DNA from: Ceratopteris richardii
Lineage: Eukaryota > Streptophyta > Polypodiopsida > Polypodiales > Pteridaceae
DNA: 64,000 nucleotides
Direction of reading: 5' to 3'
NCBI GenBank assembly: GCA_020310875.1
Contig: CM035431.1
Coordinates: forward strand, 15,429,883-15,493,882
Within the stretch, counting starts at the first letter, position 1; each line of letters begins with the position of its first letter. Below, one piece after another: positions 1 to 12,819 of this stretch. The notes below the pieces were generated by a model that worked only from the letters and a program-made list of their open reading frames with translations, was not told the DNA's origin and searched no databases. The position numbers and the translations under genes are program-made.

Positions 1-3000
1 TGAATATACCTGAATCTGTATACACAAGTTCTAAGCCAAGGAAATAGGCTAACAACCCTAGATCACTGATTTTCAACTCCTTCATTAGTTGAGCCTTGAC
101 CTATTTGATACCATCAGAATCATTACCTGTAATAATGATATCATCTACATAGACACACAAGTAGATGATCTCAGATTTATTCTTCTTCAGAAACAAAGAA
201 GAGTTTGCCTTGCTTGCCACAAAGCCTTGATCCTACAAATAGGTAACAAGTCTATGGTTCCAAGCTGTAGGAGCTTGCTTGAGACCATAGAGTGCTTTTC
301 TAAGCTTGCATACATACCCTGCGTTTTTTTCATCTTCAAAACCTCGTGGTTATGCAATATACACTTCCTCTGATATCCAACCATTTAAAAATGCGTTCTT
401 GACATCTAACTGATATAACTTCCAATTTTTGGATGCAGCAAGACTTACCAATACCCTGATTGTTGGCATCTTTGCCACAAGTGAAAATTTCTCTTCGTAG
501 TCTACTCCATGTGTTTGGGAAAATCCCTTTGCGAGTAATCTTGCTTTGTACCTATTTATAGAACCATTAGAGTTCTTTTTAACTTTATATATACCTTGAA
601 CCAATTCCCTTCATATTTGGTTTCTTAGGAACTAGATCCCAAGTGTGGTTTTCGTGCAATGCTTCCACTTCCTCCTGCATGGCTTCTCTCCACTCTCTCT
701 TCTTCTTAGCCTCTTCAAATGAACAAGGGTCCTCTCCCATTTAATCTTTAGTGATGTATACAAAGTGCTTTGTAACTAAGAATGTATCATATCCATACCT
801 TATGGGCTTCTTACTTTCTCTTTGTGGTCTCCTTAAGACTTGATTGGAAGACTCGGGTAGATCGTCTAGTTTCTTGTGTTTGCACTTGTCTCTTGACTTC
901 CAAGATTTGAAGTCAATATGCTCCTAATCTTCTAAGTTGATTTCCTCTGCTTGGTGTTGGTCTCCTTGAGTTAGGGTTGGAAAATAATTTTCCAAATCAT
1001 ATGGTAATTTGACTTTCCTACAATCATCTTCAAACCAAGAGTTATTCTCATCAAATACTACATCCCTACTAACTATGAATGCCTTGTTAGTGGGATTATA
1101 AAGTCTATATCCCTTTTGATTCTAATCATATCCAATGAATATGCATTTCTAAGCCGTAGGGTCAAGTTTCCCTCTGATTTGTGATGGGATGTGTGCATAG
1201 GCAATGCACCCAAATATCTTGCAATGATCCAATGAGGGTCTCCTACCATTTGAAGCTTCATATGGTGTCATACCATCCAATGAATTCGATGGAAGCTCGT
1301 TAACCAAATAGGTGGCTCTGGATATAGCCTTTGCCCATAAATAATTAGGTAATTTATTCTCATCTAACATAGACCTAGTTGCCTCAACAATTAACCTATT
1401 CCTTCTCTCTGTCACTCCATTCAATTTAGGAGTATACCTAGTTGTTACTTCCCTCTTCATGCCTCTGTCCTGTAGAAATAGATCAAACTCATGTGAAAAG
1501 TAATCACCACCTCCATCAGACCTAATTCTCTTCAAGCTCCTTCCTGTTTGGTTTTCAACTAGTGCCAAATACTTCTTGAAACATGAAAAAACCTCATCCT
1601 TATGCTTCATGAAATAGAGAAATGTCCACCTAATGTAATCATTAATAAAAGAGACATAGTACCTTGAACCTGAGATGGATGAATCTTTCCTAGGGCCCCA
1701 CATATTAGTGTGTACAAGCTCCAAATAATCTTCATGGATGTATCCTTTTGTCTTGAATGGTTGCCTATGAGCTCTACCAAATTAGAAAGCTCCAAATTTG
1801 TAAATCATGTGCTGCTTGGTCACATTGGGAATGCCAAGCACACTTTGATCCGTGCAAATTTGCTTCAAATTTCTCTCTCATATGTGTCCTAGCCTCTTGT
1901 GCCATATTTCCAACCCAGATAGGGTTTGGTCTCTATAACTGAACAGTGCTATGTTCCTTGTGTCTTCAATTTCAAAAATAAACAATCTACTTGACTTCTC
2001 ACCTTCGGTAAGCCTTTTGAATCCTTGTTGGGGGTCTTCCACATATGCTCCATGCTTTGTGAACCTGACCTGTAGACCTTTCTCTACTATCTGCCCAACA
2101 CTAATTAGGTTTCTGGTTATAGTAGGCACATACAGAAATTTGCTCAAAAGGTTCATACTACCACTTGATGTCTTAACATTTCCAATTTGCTTGACTGAAT
2201 GTTTGGTGTCATCACCTGTTTGTAGCTCATGCTTATCTTTTGGTTCTTCAAGATCAGATATGAGTGCTACATTCCCTGGCACATGATTGAAAAACCTAAA
2301 TCAATGTAAAAAAGATGCTCATCATCTTTACCTTGCTTGGATTTCATGTTCATAATGAGCAAAGAATCCTCTTGATCTTTAGTGTAGTTATTGAAGTCTC
2401 TTCTTCCTCTAAAGCCTGCTTGATAGTTGTTGTTGTTGTAGCCTTAGTTGTAGTTATGGTTGTAGTTGCCTCCACCATTGTTGTTCCTGCCTCTAGTATG
2501 TCCATAGCTTCCTCTATGGAAGCCTATTTTTGTAGCATTCTTTTGTAGTGTGGTTGTTGATACCACATATGTTGCATGGTGAATTATTGTAGGGTCTCCC
2601 CTACCTTGGTTACCTCCTCTTCCCCTACCTCTAACACCTCTTCCTCTTCCTGCATAATTGGCTTGAGAGGTACTAGCCTCTTCATCTTTTTTCTTACTTT
2701 ACCTTTATCCTTAGCTTTATTCTTATCTGTATAAAGGGCAAAAGATTGGTCACCTCTTGAGTTGTCCTCATTTCTGTTGAGCTTTGCTTCATGGTTGAAG
2801 AGTTGTCCCATCAAGGTGTTGAGATCAGGTATCTGCATATCCATGTAGAGATCCATTGCAGTGGTGAAGGATTCCCACTTGTCATCAACTTTAATCCAAT
2901 TGATGATCTACCTCACTATGTGCTCTTCCTCTATCTCTTCTCCAATGCTTGCACATTGGCCTACAACATCTTTTATTTTGGTTACATAGTCTGCCACTCC

Positions 3001-3385
3001 TTGCTTTAATTGCTTCTTGAGAGTTTTGAATTCCATCCACAACTGATTCTTCCTAGCTCTTGTGTTGGAGGAGAAGTATGATGAGAGCACTTCCCAAGTG
3101 ATCTCTTCGGAGGTTTTACAGTTTCTAACATGTGGTAACAAGAAATCAGAGATTGAGTTTAGTAAATATGACCTTGCAAGAGCATCCTTTGCACACCATG
3201 TGGTTAGCCTCTCTTGCTCTTCCCTTGTTGGTTGATTCTAGCTCCTAAAGATTGGCATGTCTTCACCTCCTGAGATGTATCCATATAAGATTCTACCTTG
3301 AAAATATGCTTGCATCCTTAGGGACCATGCTGAGTAGTTGTTCCTATCCAATTTGTCAATGAAGGATGAAAAACAATCTCCAATC
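1..3385 (-). pseudogene. copia element A gag-pol, decayed, runs off window start
   Basis: Reading right to left, a Ty1/copia polyprotein is recognisable in broken frames. Gag starts near 3355 (KLDRNNYSAW-like) and continues through 2908-3141 and 2584-2856. A protease remnant lies near 2280-2315 with DLG where DSG is expected. GAG-pre-integrase follows at 1878-2282 (IWHKRLGHI). The integrase core is at 1149-1724 and RT at 350-604 (KNAFLNG). RT continues to a YVDD-type motif near 130-160, with KQAPTAWNH upstream of it. In integrase the first catalytic Asp is Asn (HTNMWGP); the second Asp (RSDGGGDYF) and the Glu (NGVTERRN) remain. Several frameshifts and stops interrupt the frame, so no product is expected. 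Gag and protease resemble element F at 56814-62199, so A and F probably belong to one lineage. RNase H and the 3' LTR lie outside the window. Confidence 0.9.
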
Positions 3386-3397
3386 TTGATTGTGCTT

Positions 3398-3409
3398 GCT
3401 CTGATACCA
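3398..3409 (-). other. primer binding site of element A
   Basis: On the minus strand this reads TGGTATCAGAGC, complementary to the 3' end of plant initiator Met-tRNA. One base separates it from the LTR end. This is the minus-strand DNA priming site of Ty1/copia elements. Confidence 0.92.
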
Positions 3410-3410
3410 C

Positions 3411-4467
3411 TGTTGGAGGAGATGGTGTATAATCACAAGAGATGATTTGGTGTAGCTAAAGCCTGCTTCACACTTGCTATAAGTGATGGTTGGAGAGTAT
3501 TATGGGTCTTTTTAGCTAGCTATTAAGCATAAATGATCATCTATGTTTCTTGGAAGATGATGCACAAATGATAGGATCAAAACAAATCGATAGACATATG
3601 ATCCAAGTTTCAAAACTTGCTATTTTGGTTGAGACACCTACTCAGATTTTTACACAATTCTTTGCGTAAAACAGCAATTAATAAAATTCCTTTTGTGGAA
3701 CTTCAATTAGCTAAACAACCTACCATTCATGAGTGGAATCATCTAAAATGATAAACTATATGCAGAGAAGTATGCTTAGCAATTTGAACATACACCCTGA
3801 CTTTTACGAGCCTTGACAGTTATAGACCAGCGAGCAATGTTTGATTAATAACTAACGAAGTAGTGAACCATTATAGATGAAACTTTGCGGGAGTAAAGTA
3901 GAGAGTATTTTGAAGATGTTATGCTTCATATCATGCAAAATGATGCAATATAGAGTGAGAACCAGCTCAAACAAAATCATTGTTTTGATGAAGTGTGACA
4001 GAGATATGAGAGTAGGAAGTAATGAACATGTATTGACTAAATCATGTAAAATTACAAAGTCATTGGAAATTAGGCATTGCTCAATGAGTGAGGAATAAGT
4101 CAGCTATGGTATGAGCTCCTTTTCTCAGTGAAGGTACATGGAAATGATCTTCGAACCTCAAGATCACGCAGGATTTTCTTCTCATGTTTTATAGCTTTTT
4201 GTTGGAGCCAAGGATTTGAATTTAAATTCAAATCTCCACCTAAAGGAATCCTAAAGTATAGGATTGATTCTCTCTTGAATCAACTACCAAGAGTTACGAG
4301 ATTCTAAGCTTCCTAACTCCTCCTAGGTTTACTTCACTTTTAAAATGGGTAATTATAGCTCCAAGTTACAAGAGGTTGTACATATGAATCTTTCTAAGTG
4401 ATATGCTAATACATCAAGCTAGTATGAGTTTATCAAGTATGTAGGCTTGGGCTTGATGGCACCAACA
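3411..4467 (-). repeat. 5' LTR of element A
   Basis: The 1057 bp interval starts with TGTTGG directly beside the primer binding site and ends with CCAACA at 4462-4467, a 6 bp terminal inverted repeat. The inner boundary is fixed by the PBS. The outer boundary is inferred from the matching CCAACA and cannot be checked against a second LTR because the 3' LTR lies outside the window. Another GTTGGAG at 4201 is a possible internal or alternative boundary. Confidence 0.65.
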
Positions 4468-4819
4468 TTTCCATTCTTCATCATACTCATTCTTGTGGAA
4501 TTGCTCGTAAACATAGACTAGTGTATCATATCTCATCATGTTTATATCTCTTTCTACCTCCTAATCATCCTCATAAAATTCATCATATAACTTACCTCTT
4601 GAAAGCATATCAACCGTATTTAGTTCTCTAGATATATGGAGAAAAGCAAGGTTAATAAAGTTGACATATGAGATCACCTAAGCATCACAATATCCAGAGA
4701 AGAATAGTTAACTATCATTCCTATCAGAGGAAGATCATCACTCTCAACTTCAACATTAGCTCCAATTAAATATTCTTTATCAGTCTTTATCTATACAACA
4801 AGTCTATGAAGCTTTATTA
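4468..4819. other. no gene recognised
   Basis: About 350 bp of AT-rich DNA between the LTR of element A and the copia H RT. No coding motif, LTR terminus or structural RNA was recognised. Confidence 0.5.
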
Positions 4820-6115
4820 TGCATACATGGCAGAGAGAATCAAGCATGATGAATGAAAGAAATATCATAATGCATCACAAAATGAAGATCGATGCAAAAC
4901 AATGGACAATGAGATGAACACATTGAAAAATAATGATACATGGGAATTAGTGAAATTTACACCAAATAAGAAAGCTATTGGATGAAAATGGCTTTATAAC
5001 GGGAAGTGAAAAAGTGATGGCTTTTTCAGAGATACAAAGCACATGCAGTTTCAAATAGATATAGAGAAGTATATGGATTGGATTGTGATGAAATGTTTAG
5101 TCGAGTGTTGAATATGATAATGGTGAGAAGCACGATTACATGGGCTTCTATGAACAATTAAAAACTATTTCAAATGGATGTTAAAAATCCATCCTTGAAT
5201 AGAAAATTGCATGAGGAAGTTAATATGTAGCAATCAAAAGGCTATGTGCATCAAAAGTATCCTGACTATGTATGTAAATTGAAGAAAGTGCTACATGGAT
5301 TGAAATAAACAACAAGAGCATGGTGTGACCAATTTACTAAAAAGATATTGGATCTTGAATTCATGGAATCAAAGGTTAATTATTCAGTATTTGTATAGAA
5401 TCAAGGAAGCAAAAGAATTCTATTTGTGATTTATGTGGATGATTTGATCGTTGTTGGCAATGATGAAAACAAGATTACTAATTTGAAAAAGCAGCTAAAA
5501 GTAGAATTCTTTATGTTAGATTTGGGAGATTTAAAATACATTTTGGGAACTTAAGTAATTTCAATGCAAGAGTGGTGAGTCAATTTATGAATAAACCATG
5601 CAAATTGCACTTGGACATAGTGAGATATATACTCAAACGTATGAAAGGAGCATGCAATTTTAGCTAGTTTTACAATAGAAATGTTTACCCGTGTATATAT
5701 ATATGCATAAATAGATGTAGATTGGGCAAGAAATGTCATGGATCGAAGGTCAGCTAGTGTATTTTCATTCTCACTTGGAAGTGCAACCATTTGATAGACT
5801 AGTAAGAAGTAAGCAAATGTTGCTTTGTCAAGTAACGGAAGCTGAATGTAGAGGCACTACTGAAGCCACTTGTGAAGAATCATGGATTATGTACTTACTT
5901 AAGACATGAGAGTCAACATTGATGAGAAGATGATCATTTATTGAAAAAAAATTGAGATTAAACATTATGATATCAAAACTCTTATTCATCATGCAAGATC
6001 AAAGCACATTGAAGTTCACTATCATTTTGTTCGTGAGAAAGTAATTGAACGAGAAGTGAAGTTGATTCACATCAAGACTAGAGAACAAGTGGCATATAGC
6101 TTCACCAAAGCTTTT
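4820..6115 (+). pseudogene. copia H reverse transcriptase-RNase H, decayed
   Basis: A heavily mutated Ty1/copia RT and RNase H can be followed by switching frames. The RT entry motif is near 4920-4990 (NNDTWELVKF, then a stop inside IG*KWL). The RT catalytic segment IYVDDLIVVGND lies near 5430-5465 and is followed by LGDLKYILGT. The RNase H DWA segment is near 5720, and SKHIEVHYHFVREKV to EQVAYSFTKAF occupies about 5997-6115. Many stops and frameshifts leave only short open stretches such as 6056-6256. A polypurine stretch follows at once, so the order RT, RNase H, PPT, LTR-like repeat is canonical. Gag, protease and integrase are not found upstream; the sequence simply begins inside RT. Confidence 0.88.
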
Positions 6116-6200
6116 GTATGTATCTGGATTTCATTTCATATTGAATTCTTCTTGTATGGACATATGCATTTATTTCATTTTGTATTCAAGCTCATTCAAA

Positions 6201-6216
6201 GCTTGAGCGGGAGATT
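6201..6216 (+). other. polypurine tract of copia H
   Basis: GCTTGAGCGGGAGATT follows the RNase H end and marks where plus-strand synthesis and the 3' LTR should start. The homologous site at 9445-9460 reads GCTTGAGGGGGAGATT, so this copy carries a G to C change. Confidence 0.75.
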
Positions 6217-8455
6217 TTATGATGTGGCATATTGCACTATAAAACATAACCTTTGAATAAAAGAAAGTATTGCAGTGACTCTATTGTGGTTGATGGGCCT
6301 TATCCGTAAACATAGCTTTCTCCCCCTTAGTGACTCTATTGTGGTTGATGGGCCTTATCCGTAAACATAGCTTTCTCCCCCTTTGTCTGTGTGTGTATCG
6401 ACACACTATAGCTAAATGATCTTATAGTTCTAGGCACGACGGGCATGGAGGAAGGGATGTCACATCCTCGAGGGTGGCATGTCTATCATCTTTCGCACAC
6501 AATATTATTCAACACCAACAACATACTTTGCAACCCCTCATGTTACGTCTCCTCTGTATTACAATTTTTTGGCCCTTTACATATATGTTTAATTATAGAT
6601 TGTAATTTAGTTGCCTTTGTTCATCGTTTTCCCTTTTTGTTTTCCCTAACTTGATACATCAAATACTAATATGAAGATGTTTTTTTTTTTTGAGGAAATG
6701 ATTTATATTTTCTAGTATTTGAATATCCCCTCGATGCTTTAAAACCTAAAACTTGCATGATTGTCTCCTCTTTTCATTATGTGTGGTTCCTAAAACAACC
6801 ATCTAGATACTAAACATATTTACATGCTTTGTTTATCTCTCTTCCTTTCCTCAGAACTAAGAAACTATTAATCTCTTCTAATAACTTTTAGGTTAGCAAA
6901 TCTATCGTTGATCCTATATTGGTTCTTGTATCTTTAGATATCATTTCTTGGACATTTATACTATCCCTCACTTGGATAATATCGCATCATTCTAGAAGCA
7001 TAGCATAGATTTGAAGTAAATTCGCTCGCTCCACCATATATTGCATTTCTTTTTGTAGTTCTTACTCTTTAATTTTTTTAAGAAAATTTGACCTTAGTTC
7101 GTTTAATGTATCCGTGATTTAATTGGTCCAATTTCTACTTGTCGCATTCACTTGTAGCACATCTATCTTTCCTTCCTCTAGTGCTACCCATAGAAAACAT
7201 TTCCCACTTCACTGCTTTTGCCTTATCTTTGGCATCAGGTAATGAGTGTTACGGTTAATTATGTTTTAAATACCCTCAAAATTTTCATCATATTTGAAGC
7301 TTTTCTATCTATGTTCAAGTAGAGCACAATCACCTAGCAAATATATTGTCGAACCTACTGAATTTAAAAGATCCTTTATATTAGAAATATCCATCATTCC
7401 CTTGGGATGAGATTTTCATCTAGTTATTGAGTTAATTCTCAAGGCGCATCTTTCTTATCCTTTTTTTCCTTAGAAATCGTCAATCATCCCGGTCCCATTC
7501 TTATACCTTCACACACATGTCTAGGTCTTGGATTATGACCTACTATGAAAATATTAACATGTTCAAACATGATGAAAATTACTTAATCATGTGTTCACTT
7601 CATATCATTATTGTATGGGCTTACATTTGTTAAAATGCCAACGCACCCCAATTATTTTCCCATAAGGAATTCCAATGATATTTTTTGTTTCCAATTTTCT
7701 AGTTTATTTAAGGTTGACCATCATCTCTTGAATGTCGTTTTACTACAACCACATGTTCCCTTTGGGGAATGCATTATCCTAGTTGGCGTTTTCCTCTAAA
7801 GACTAACTTGTCTGTCTCCATGTATCTTCCTTTAAAGTGGTTATATTTTAATTCTTTTGTTCCTCTAGAGAGTTGCTTGTTGTTAAATGTATTTGATGCA
7901 TTTGATGACTCTTCTTGAAACTTTATTAGATTCTTGCTTGTGGTTATTGAAATCTGAATGTGGGCATTGAATCCAATAATTTATGATTATTTTTTATAAT
8001 GCATAATCAAAGCTCAATGGACCCTATCTAGGACATTTTGTCACAAGGGCACTGTGATTGAATTTTTGCGAAGTCGGACTAGACGTGTCTAGAAGGAATT
8101 TACGTACATAGATTTGATGTTGGTAGGGTCTTCAAGACTCATTGGTCAATCGAAACGCATTCAATTTGAGAAAAAACTAGTATATAAAGGTAATACTTTG
8201 CCTCTTAGAGTGAGTAAGGTGAATATTCTCATAGACAGTTAACTGGTTCTCATAGTGCATGGACACAAAGAACCCAAAAATTTGTATGAGACAACTATAA
8301 TTAATGAAACAAGATCAACGAGAAAACAACAATAGGTTAATGAAGAGTTGCTTTTTATATATGCACCTTATAATGAAATTTATATACAATGGACTTGTTT
8401 ATTCTTTGCTTTCTAGATAAGAATAAGCTTGATAGGGATATATTAAGGCTAGGAG
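6217..8455 (+). repeat. long LTR-like repeat H, copy 1
   Basis: About 2.2 kb of non-coding DNA directly after a copia polypurine tract. By eye it aligns almost end to end, in direct orientation, with 9461-11722. Its right part (from about 7720) also aligns with 8772-9343. The position after the PPT suggests a long LTR, but I found no clear terminal CA plus primer binding site at the right end, so the end is where visible homology stops. It contains an exact 55 bp tandem duplication. No coding motifs were seen. Confidence 0.65.
6274..6383 (+). repeat. exact 55 bp tandem duplication
   Basis: The 55 bp block at 6274-6328 is repeated base for base at 6329-6383. The homologous position in copy 3 (near 9520-9575) has a single unit, so the duplication happened in this copy only. 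Confidence 0.95.
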
Positions 8456-8490
8456 GCTGCAGTTACATAGGTGATGTTCCTTTGATCTGA

Positions 8491-8780
8491 ATGCAACGTG
8501 TCTAAAAGATGTATTACATGTACTGACAATCAGAAAGAATTTAGTATCAGTTGCACAAATGGCTGAAAGAATGTATGTAGTCAAGTTCAACAACAAGGGA
8601 TGTTTTTTGGAAGACCCAAAGTATGGCTACAATTTGATAGCTAAAGGGAAAAAGAAACAAAGACTATTCACCATGGACGTAAAACAACCCTCATCACATA
8701 TAGTCTATTTGAAAATTGGTAGTAAGCAAATAGCTCAGGTGGATCTGTGGCACAAGAGGATTGGCCACAATAATCTTGAA
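8491..8780 (+). pseudogene. copia protease/GAG-pre-integrase fragment
   Basis: An open stretch encodes the end of a copia protease and the start of the GAG-pre-integrase domain. It includes LKDVLHVLTIRKNLVSVAQM, a FLEDPKYGYN-like segment and LWHKRIGHNNLE, the conserved W-H-x4-H of the zinc-binding module upstream of integrase. The frame ends abruptly at about 8780, where the sequence becomes LTR-like repeat H in mid-repeat, so this is a broken element. Whether it belonged to copia H cannot be decided. Confidence 0.85.
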
Positions 8781-9343
8781 TGTAGTTTGACTACAACCAC
8801 ATGTTCCCTTTGGGAATTGAGTTATCCCGATTGGTGTTTTCCTTCAAATACTAACTTCTTTGTCTCTATGTATCTTCCTTGGAAGTGGTTTTATGTTAAT
8901 TCTTTTGTTTCCTCTAAAGGGTCTCTTCTTGTTGAATTTATTTGATGCATTTGATAGACTCTTCTCAACACTTTATTAGATTCTTGTCGATGGTTTTTGA
9001 AAGCTGAATGTGAGCATTGAATCCAATTATGTATGATTATTTCGGATAATGCATAATCAAAGCTCAATGAACCCTCTCTAGGACATTTTCGCACAAGGGC
9101 ATTGTGATTGTATTGTAGGGAAGTCGGAATAGATGTGTATAAAAGGAATTTATGTACGCAGATTGAATGTTGGTAGGTTCTTAAGGACTCCTTGGTCAAT
9201 CAAAACGCATTCAATTTAATAACAAACTAGCATATAAAGGTAATACTTTTGCTTCTTAGAGTGAATAAGGTCAATCTTCACGTAGACACTTAAGTGGTCT
9301 CATAGTGCATGGACCCAAAGAAATTCATCTACTTCAGAGATGT
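8772..9343 (+). repeat. LTR-like repeat H, partial copy 2
   Basis: Matches the right part of copy 1 (from about 7725) and copy 3 (from about 10995), including a Leu-Glu-Cys-like junction AATCTTGAATGTAGTTT and the GCATAATCAAAGCTCAATG landmark. Its left edge falls inside the protease/GAG-pre-integrase fragment. Its right edge fades near 9343, just before copy 3. Confidence 0.8.
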
Positions 9344-9444
9344 TTTAGGAGTTAGGAAGCTTTAGTATGTACTTAGATTTCAATTGGAATTCATCTTGTA
9401 TGGACATATGTATTTATTTTATTTTGTATTCAAGCTCATTTAGA

Positions 9445-9460
9445 GCTTGAGGGGGAGATT
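9445..9460 (+). other. polypurine tract before repeat H copy 3
   Basis: GCTTGAGGGGGAGATT, the intact form of the tract at 6201-6216. About 70 bp of flanking sequence upstream also matches the end of copia H, but no RNase H coding remains here. Confidence 0.75.
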
Positions 9461-11722
9461 TGATGATATGCATTATGCATTATAATACATAACCTTTGAA
9501 TAAAAGGAAGTATTATAGTGACTCTATAGTGGTTGATGGGCCTTATCCATAAACATAGCTTTCTCCCCCTTCCTCTATGTGTGTATCCATGCACTATAGC
9601 TGCATGATCTTATAGTTCTAGGAGTTATGGACATGGAGGAGGGGATATCACATCCTCGAGGGTGGTATGTGCATACAATACGATTCAACACCAACAACAT
9701 CCTTTGCAACCCCTCATGTTACTTCTCCTCTCCACTTCAAGTTTTTGGTCCTTTACAGACATGATTTATTATAGATCGTGATTTACTAGCCTTTGTTCAT
9801 CTTTTCCCTATTTATTTGCCCTAACTTTATACATCAAATACTAATAACGAGATGTTTTCCTTTTAGTTTCCCCCATGCTTAACTTCAAATTTCTTTGAGG
9901 AAATGATTTATGTTTTCTAGTCTTTGAATATCCCGTCGATGCTTTAAAACCTAAACCTTGCATGAATCTCTCCTCTTTTCATTATGCGTGGTTCCAAAAA
10001 CCACCATCTAGATACTAAATATATTTACATGATTTGTTCATCTCTCTTCATTTCCTCATAACTAAGAAACTATTAATCTGTTCTTATAACGTTTAGGTTA
10101 GAAAATCTATCGTTGATCCTATACTTGATTCTTGTATCTTTAAATATCTTTTTGTGGACATTTATAGTATCCCTCACTTGGGTAACTTCTCAGCATTCTA
10201 GAAGCATAACATATATTTGAGATGAATTTCTCACTCCATCATATATTCCATTTCTTCTTGTAGTTCTTACTCTTTAATTTTTTTTTTAAATTTGATCCTC
10301 GTTCAGTTAATGTATCGTTGATTTATTGGTCTGGTTTCTACTTGTCCCATTCACTTGAAGCACATCTATCTTTCCTTCCTCTATCACTACCCATAGAGAA
10401 CATTTCCCACTTCACTGCTTTGGCATTATCTTTTGCATCAGATAATGAGTGTGTAATAGTTAATTATATTTTAAACCCTCAAAATTTTCATCATATTTGA
10501 ATATTTTCTATCTATGTTCAAGTAGAGCACAATCATCTAGGGTACATATTCTAAGCACAATCACCTAGCGTACATATTGTGGAACCTGCTGAATTTAAAA
10601 GATCCTTTATATTAGAGATATCCATCATTCCCTTGGGATGTGATGCTTATCTAGTTATTGAGTTAATTCTCAAGGTGCATCTTTCTTTTCGTTTTTTTCT
10701 TAAAATCGTAAATCATCCCGTCCTATTCTTATACCTTCACACACATGTCTAGCTCTTGGATTATGACCTACTATGAAAATATTAGCATGTTCAAACATGA
10801 TGAAAATTACTATTTTATATTTTTCCTTAGAATCGCTTGAGAATTCCATTTAATCATGTGATCACTTAATATCATCTTTGTATGGCCTTATATCTATTAA
10901 AATGTCAATGCCCCTCACTTATTTTCGCGTAAGGAACTCCAATGATATTTTCCTTTTCCAAGTTTTCCAATTTATTTGAGGTCGAACATCATCTCTTGAA
11001 TGTAGTTTTACTACAACCACATGTTCCCTTTGGGGAATGAGTTATCCCAGTTGGTGTTTTCCTTCAAAGACTAACTTCTTTGTCTCTATGTATCTTCCTT
11101 TAAAGGGATTTTATTTTAATTCTTTTGATTTCTCTAAAGAGTTTCTTGTTGTTGAATTTATTTGATGCATTTGATGGACTCTTCTCAACACTTTATTAGA
11201 TTCCTGCCGGTGATTTTTGAAAGCTGAATGTCGCCATTGAATCCAATTATGTATGATTATTTCGGATAATGCATAATCAAATCTCAATGAACTCTATCTA
11301 GTACATTTTTGCTCAAGGGCATTGTGATTGTATTTTCGGGAAGTCAGACTAGAAGCGTCTAAAATGAATTTATGTGCGCAGATGTAATGTTGGTAGGTCC
11401 TTAAGGACTCCTTGGTCAATCAAAACGCATTCCATTTAAGAACAAACTAGCATATAAATGTAATACTTTTGCCTCTTAGAGTGAATAAGGTCAATCTTCA
11501 AGTAGACACTTAACTGGTTCTCATAGCACATGCACACAACGAACCCAAAACTTAACGAAACAACGTGAATGAGAAATCAAGAACCTTATATATACAACCT
11601 AGAGACAATAGAACTTATAATGAAATTTATGTACACCTTAACAACCTAGAGACAATGGAAGTGTTTATTCTTTGCTTTCCGGATAAAAATAAGCTTAATC
11701 CAGGAGGCCACGCTTATGACGA
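9461..11722 (+). repeat. long LTR-like repeat H, copy 3
   Basis: Direct copy of 6217-8455 with scattered substitutions and small indels. Landmarks shared with copy 1 include GGGCCTTATCC, CCTCGAGGGTGG, CACACATGTCTAG and the GCATAATCAAA block. It has a private tandem duplication of about 28 bp near 10525-10580 (two AGCACAATCA-CTAG units). No coding capacity was seen. Confidence 0.7.
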
Positions 11723-12819
11723 GTTTAGCTTTTGTTAGACGGACTTAAACACACTACAGTTGACACATACCACAATGTACTTTTTCCATCTGAAACATAT
11801 ACAAAGAATCCATTTTTAATCGATTGCGCATCCTAAACTTTTTCTTGACTTTCTTGGAGTCGACTTTTTGTAGTAAGAAGAAATTTAAATAACTGAAGTT
11901 TATCGATGTTTCTCTAGATAATTTTTCTGATATGGGAAGCCTGCTTGGAGGTGTTCTACATGCATGTGAGCTTATTCTTTTCCTTGGTATTCCAATATAA
12001 TTGGCATTTTTGGGCTCGTGAAAAGTTGAACATTAGAATCGCTATAGTATCTCTCTAGGATGTATATGTTCAAAGAAACAATGATGCAAAAATGTGTTTC
12101 ATTGTAATCGCCCCGCGCATATTATTGAGTAATTACTAACTCTTGAATAACAAAATTATATAAAATTATGTTCGCATGTGCACATGTGGGCTTCGAGGTA
12201 TATTTCTATATTATGTCTTGAATTTGTTAAAATACGCGTCCATATCTGTGAAACATTATATACGGCAAGATGCGCATCACTTGAGTTCAGCCCAGCTGAA
12301 AAGAGTAATAATTCATTATGTAAAGGATTCTAGTATCTAATTAAATTGTAATTTGTGGGTGATTACTTTTGTGGTATGAGAGGCTGCCACATAAAGGACA
12401 AAAAGGTTAAAACAAAAATCAATCGACGGAAGAAAAGAACAGCTATTTTTAAGAATTATTGATAGCGATATTAAGAATAACAAATAAAGAGGAAATAGAT
12501 GACTGCGTCTGTTTATGGTAAGCACATTATAAGATATTGAAAGATATAATTACGAACTTCCTATAAGGATAAGTTCCAGAAAATAAGAACTTTGAAGCTG
12601 TACGTCCTTATAATGATGTCGGCTGTGTTTGGCTCGTGGTCCTTCAAGCTTATCGAAATTCAATATCGAAATTCAAATCGAAGAGTGAAACTGTCTATTT
12701 CCAGCTGTCATCAGGATTAGGAATGTAGATTCGCGATTTATGCAACCATTCCTGATGAAATTATGAAAATAATAAGCTCTAGTAATGGAGCTGCTCTCTT
12801 CCTTTGAGACAGCTATGGA
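11723..12819. other. 3' flank of the SEC14-like gene, nothing recognised
   Basis: About 1.1 kb of single-copy-looking AT-rich DNA downstream (minus sense) of the last SEC14-like exon. It may hold the 3' UTR. I saw no transposon domain, LTR end or repeated block here. Confidence 0.5.

Noticed and set aside
8891-9199. 102-residue minus frame in repeat H
   Set aside because: Not conserved in the other two copies of the repeat and without domains.
6217-11722. CRISPR-like or satellite array
   Set aside because: Only two to three long copies without short regular repeats and spacers; plant nuclear context.
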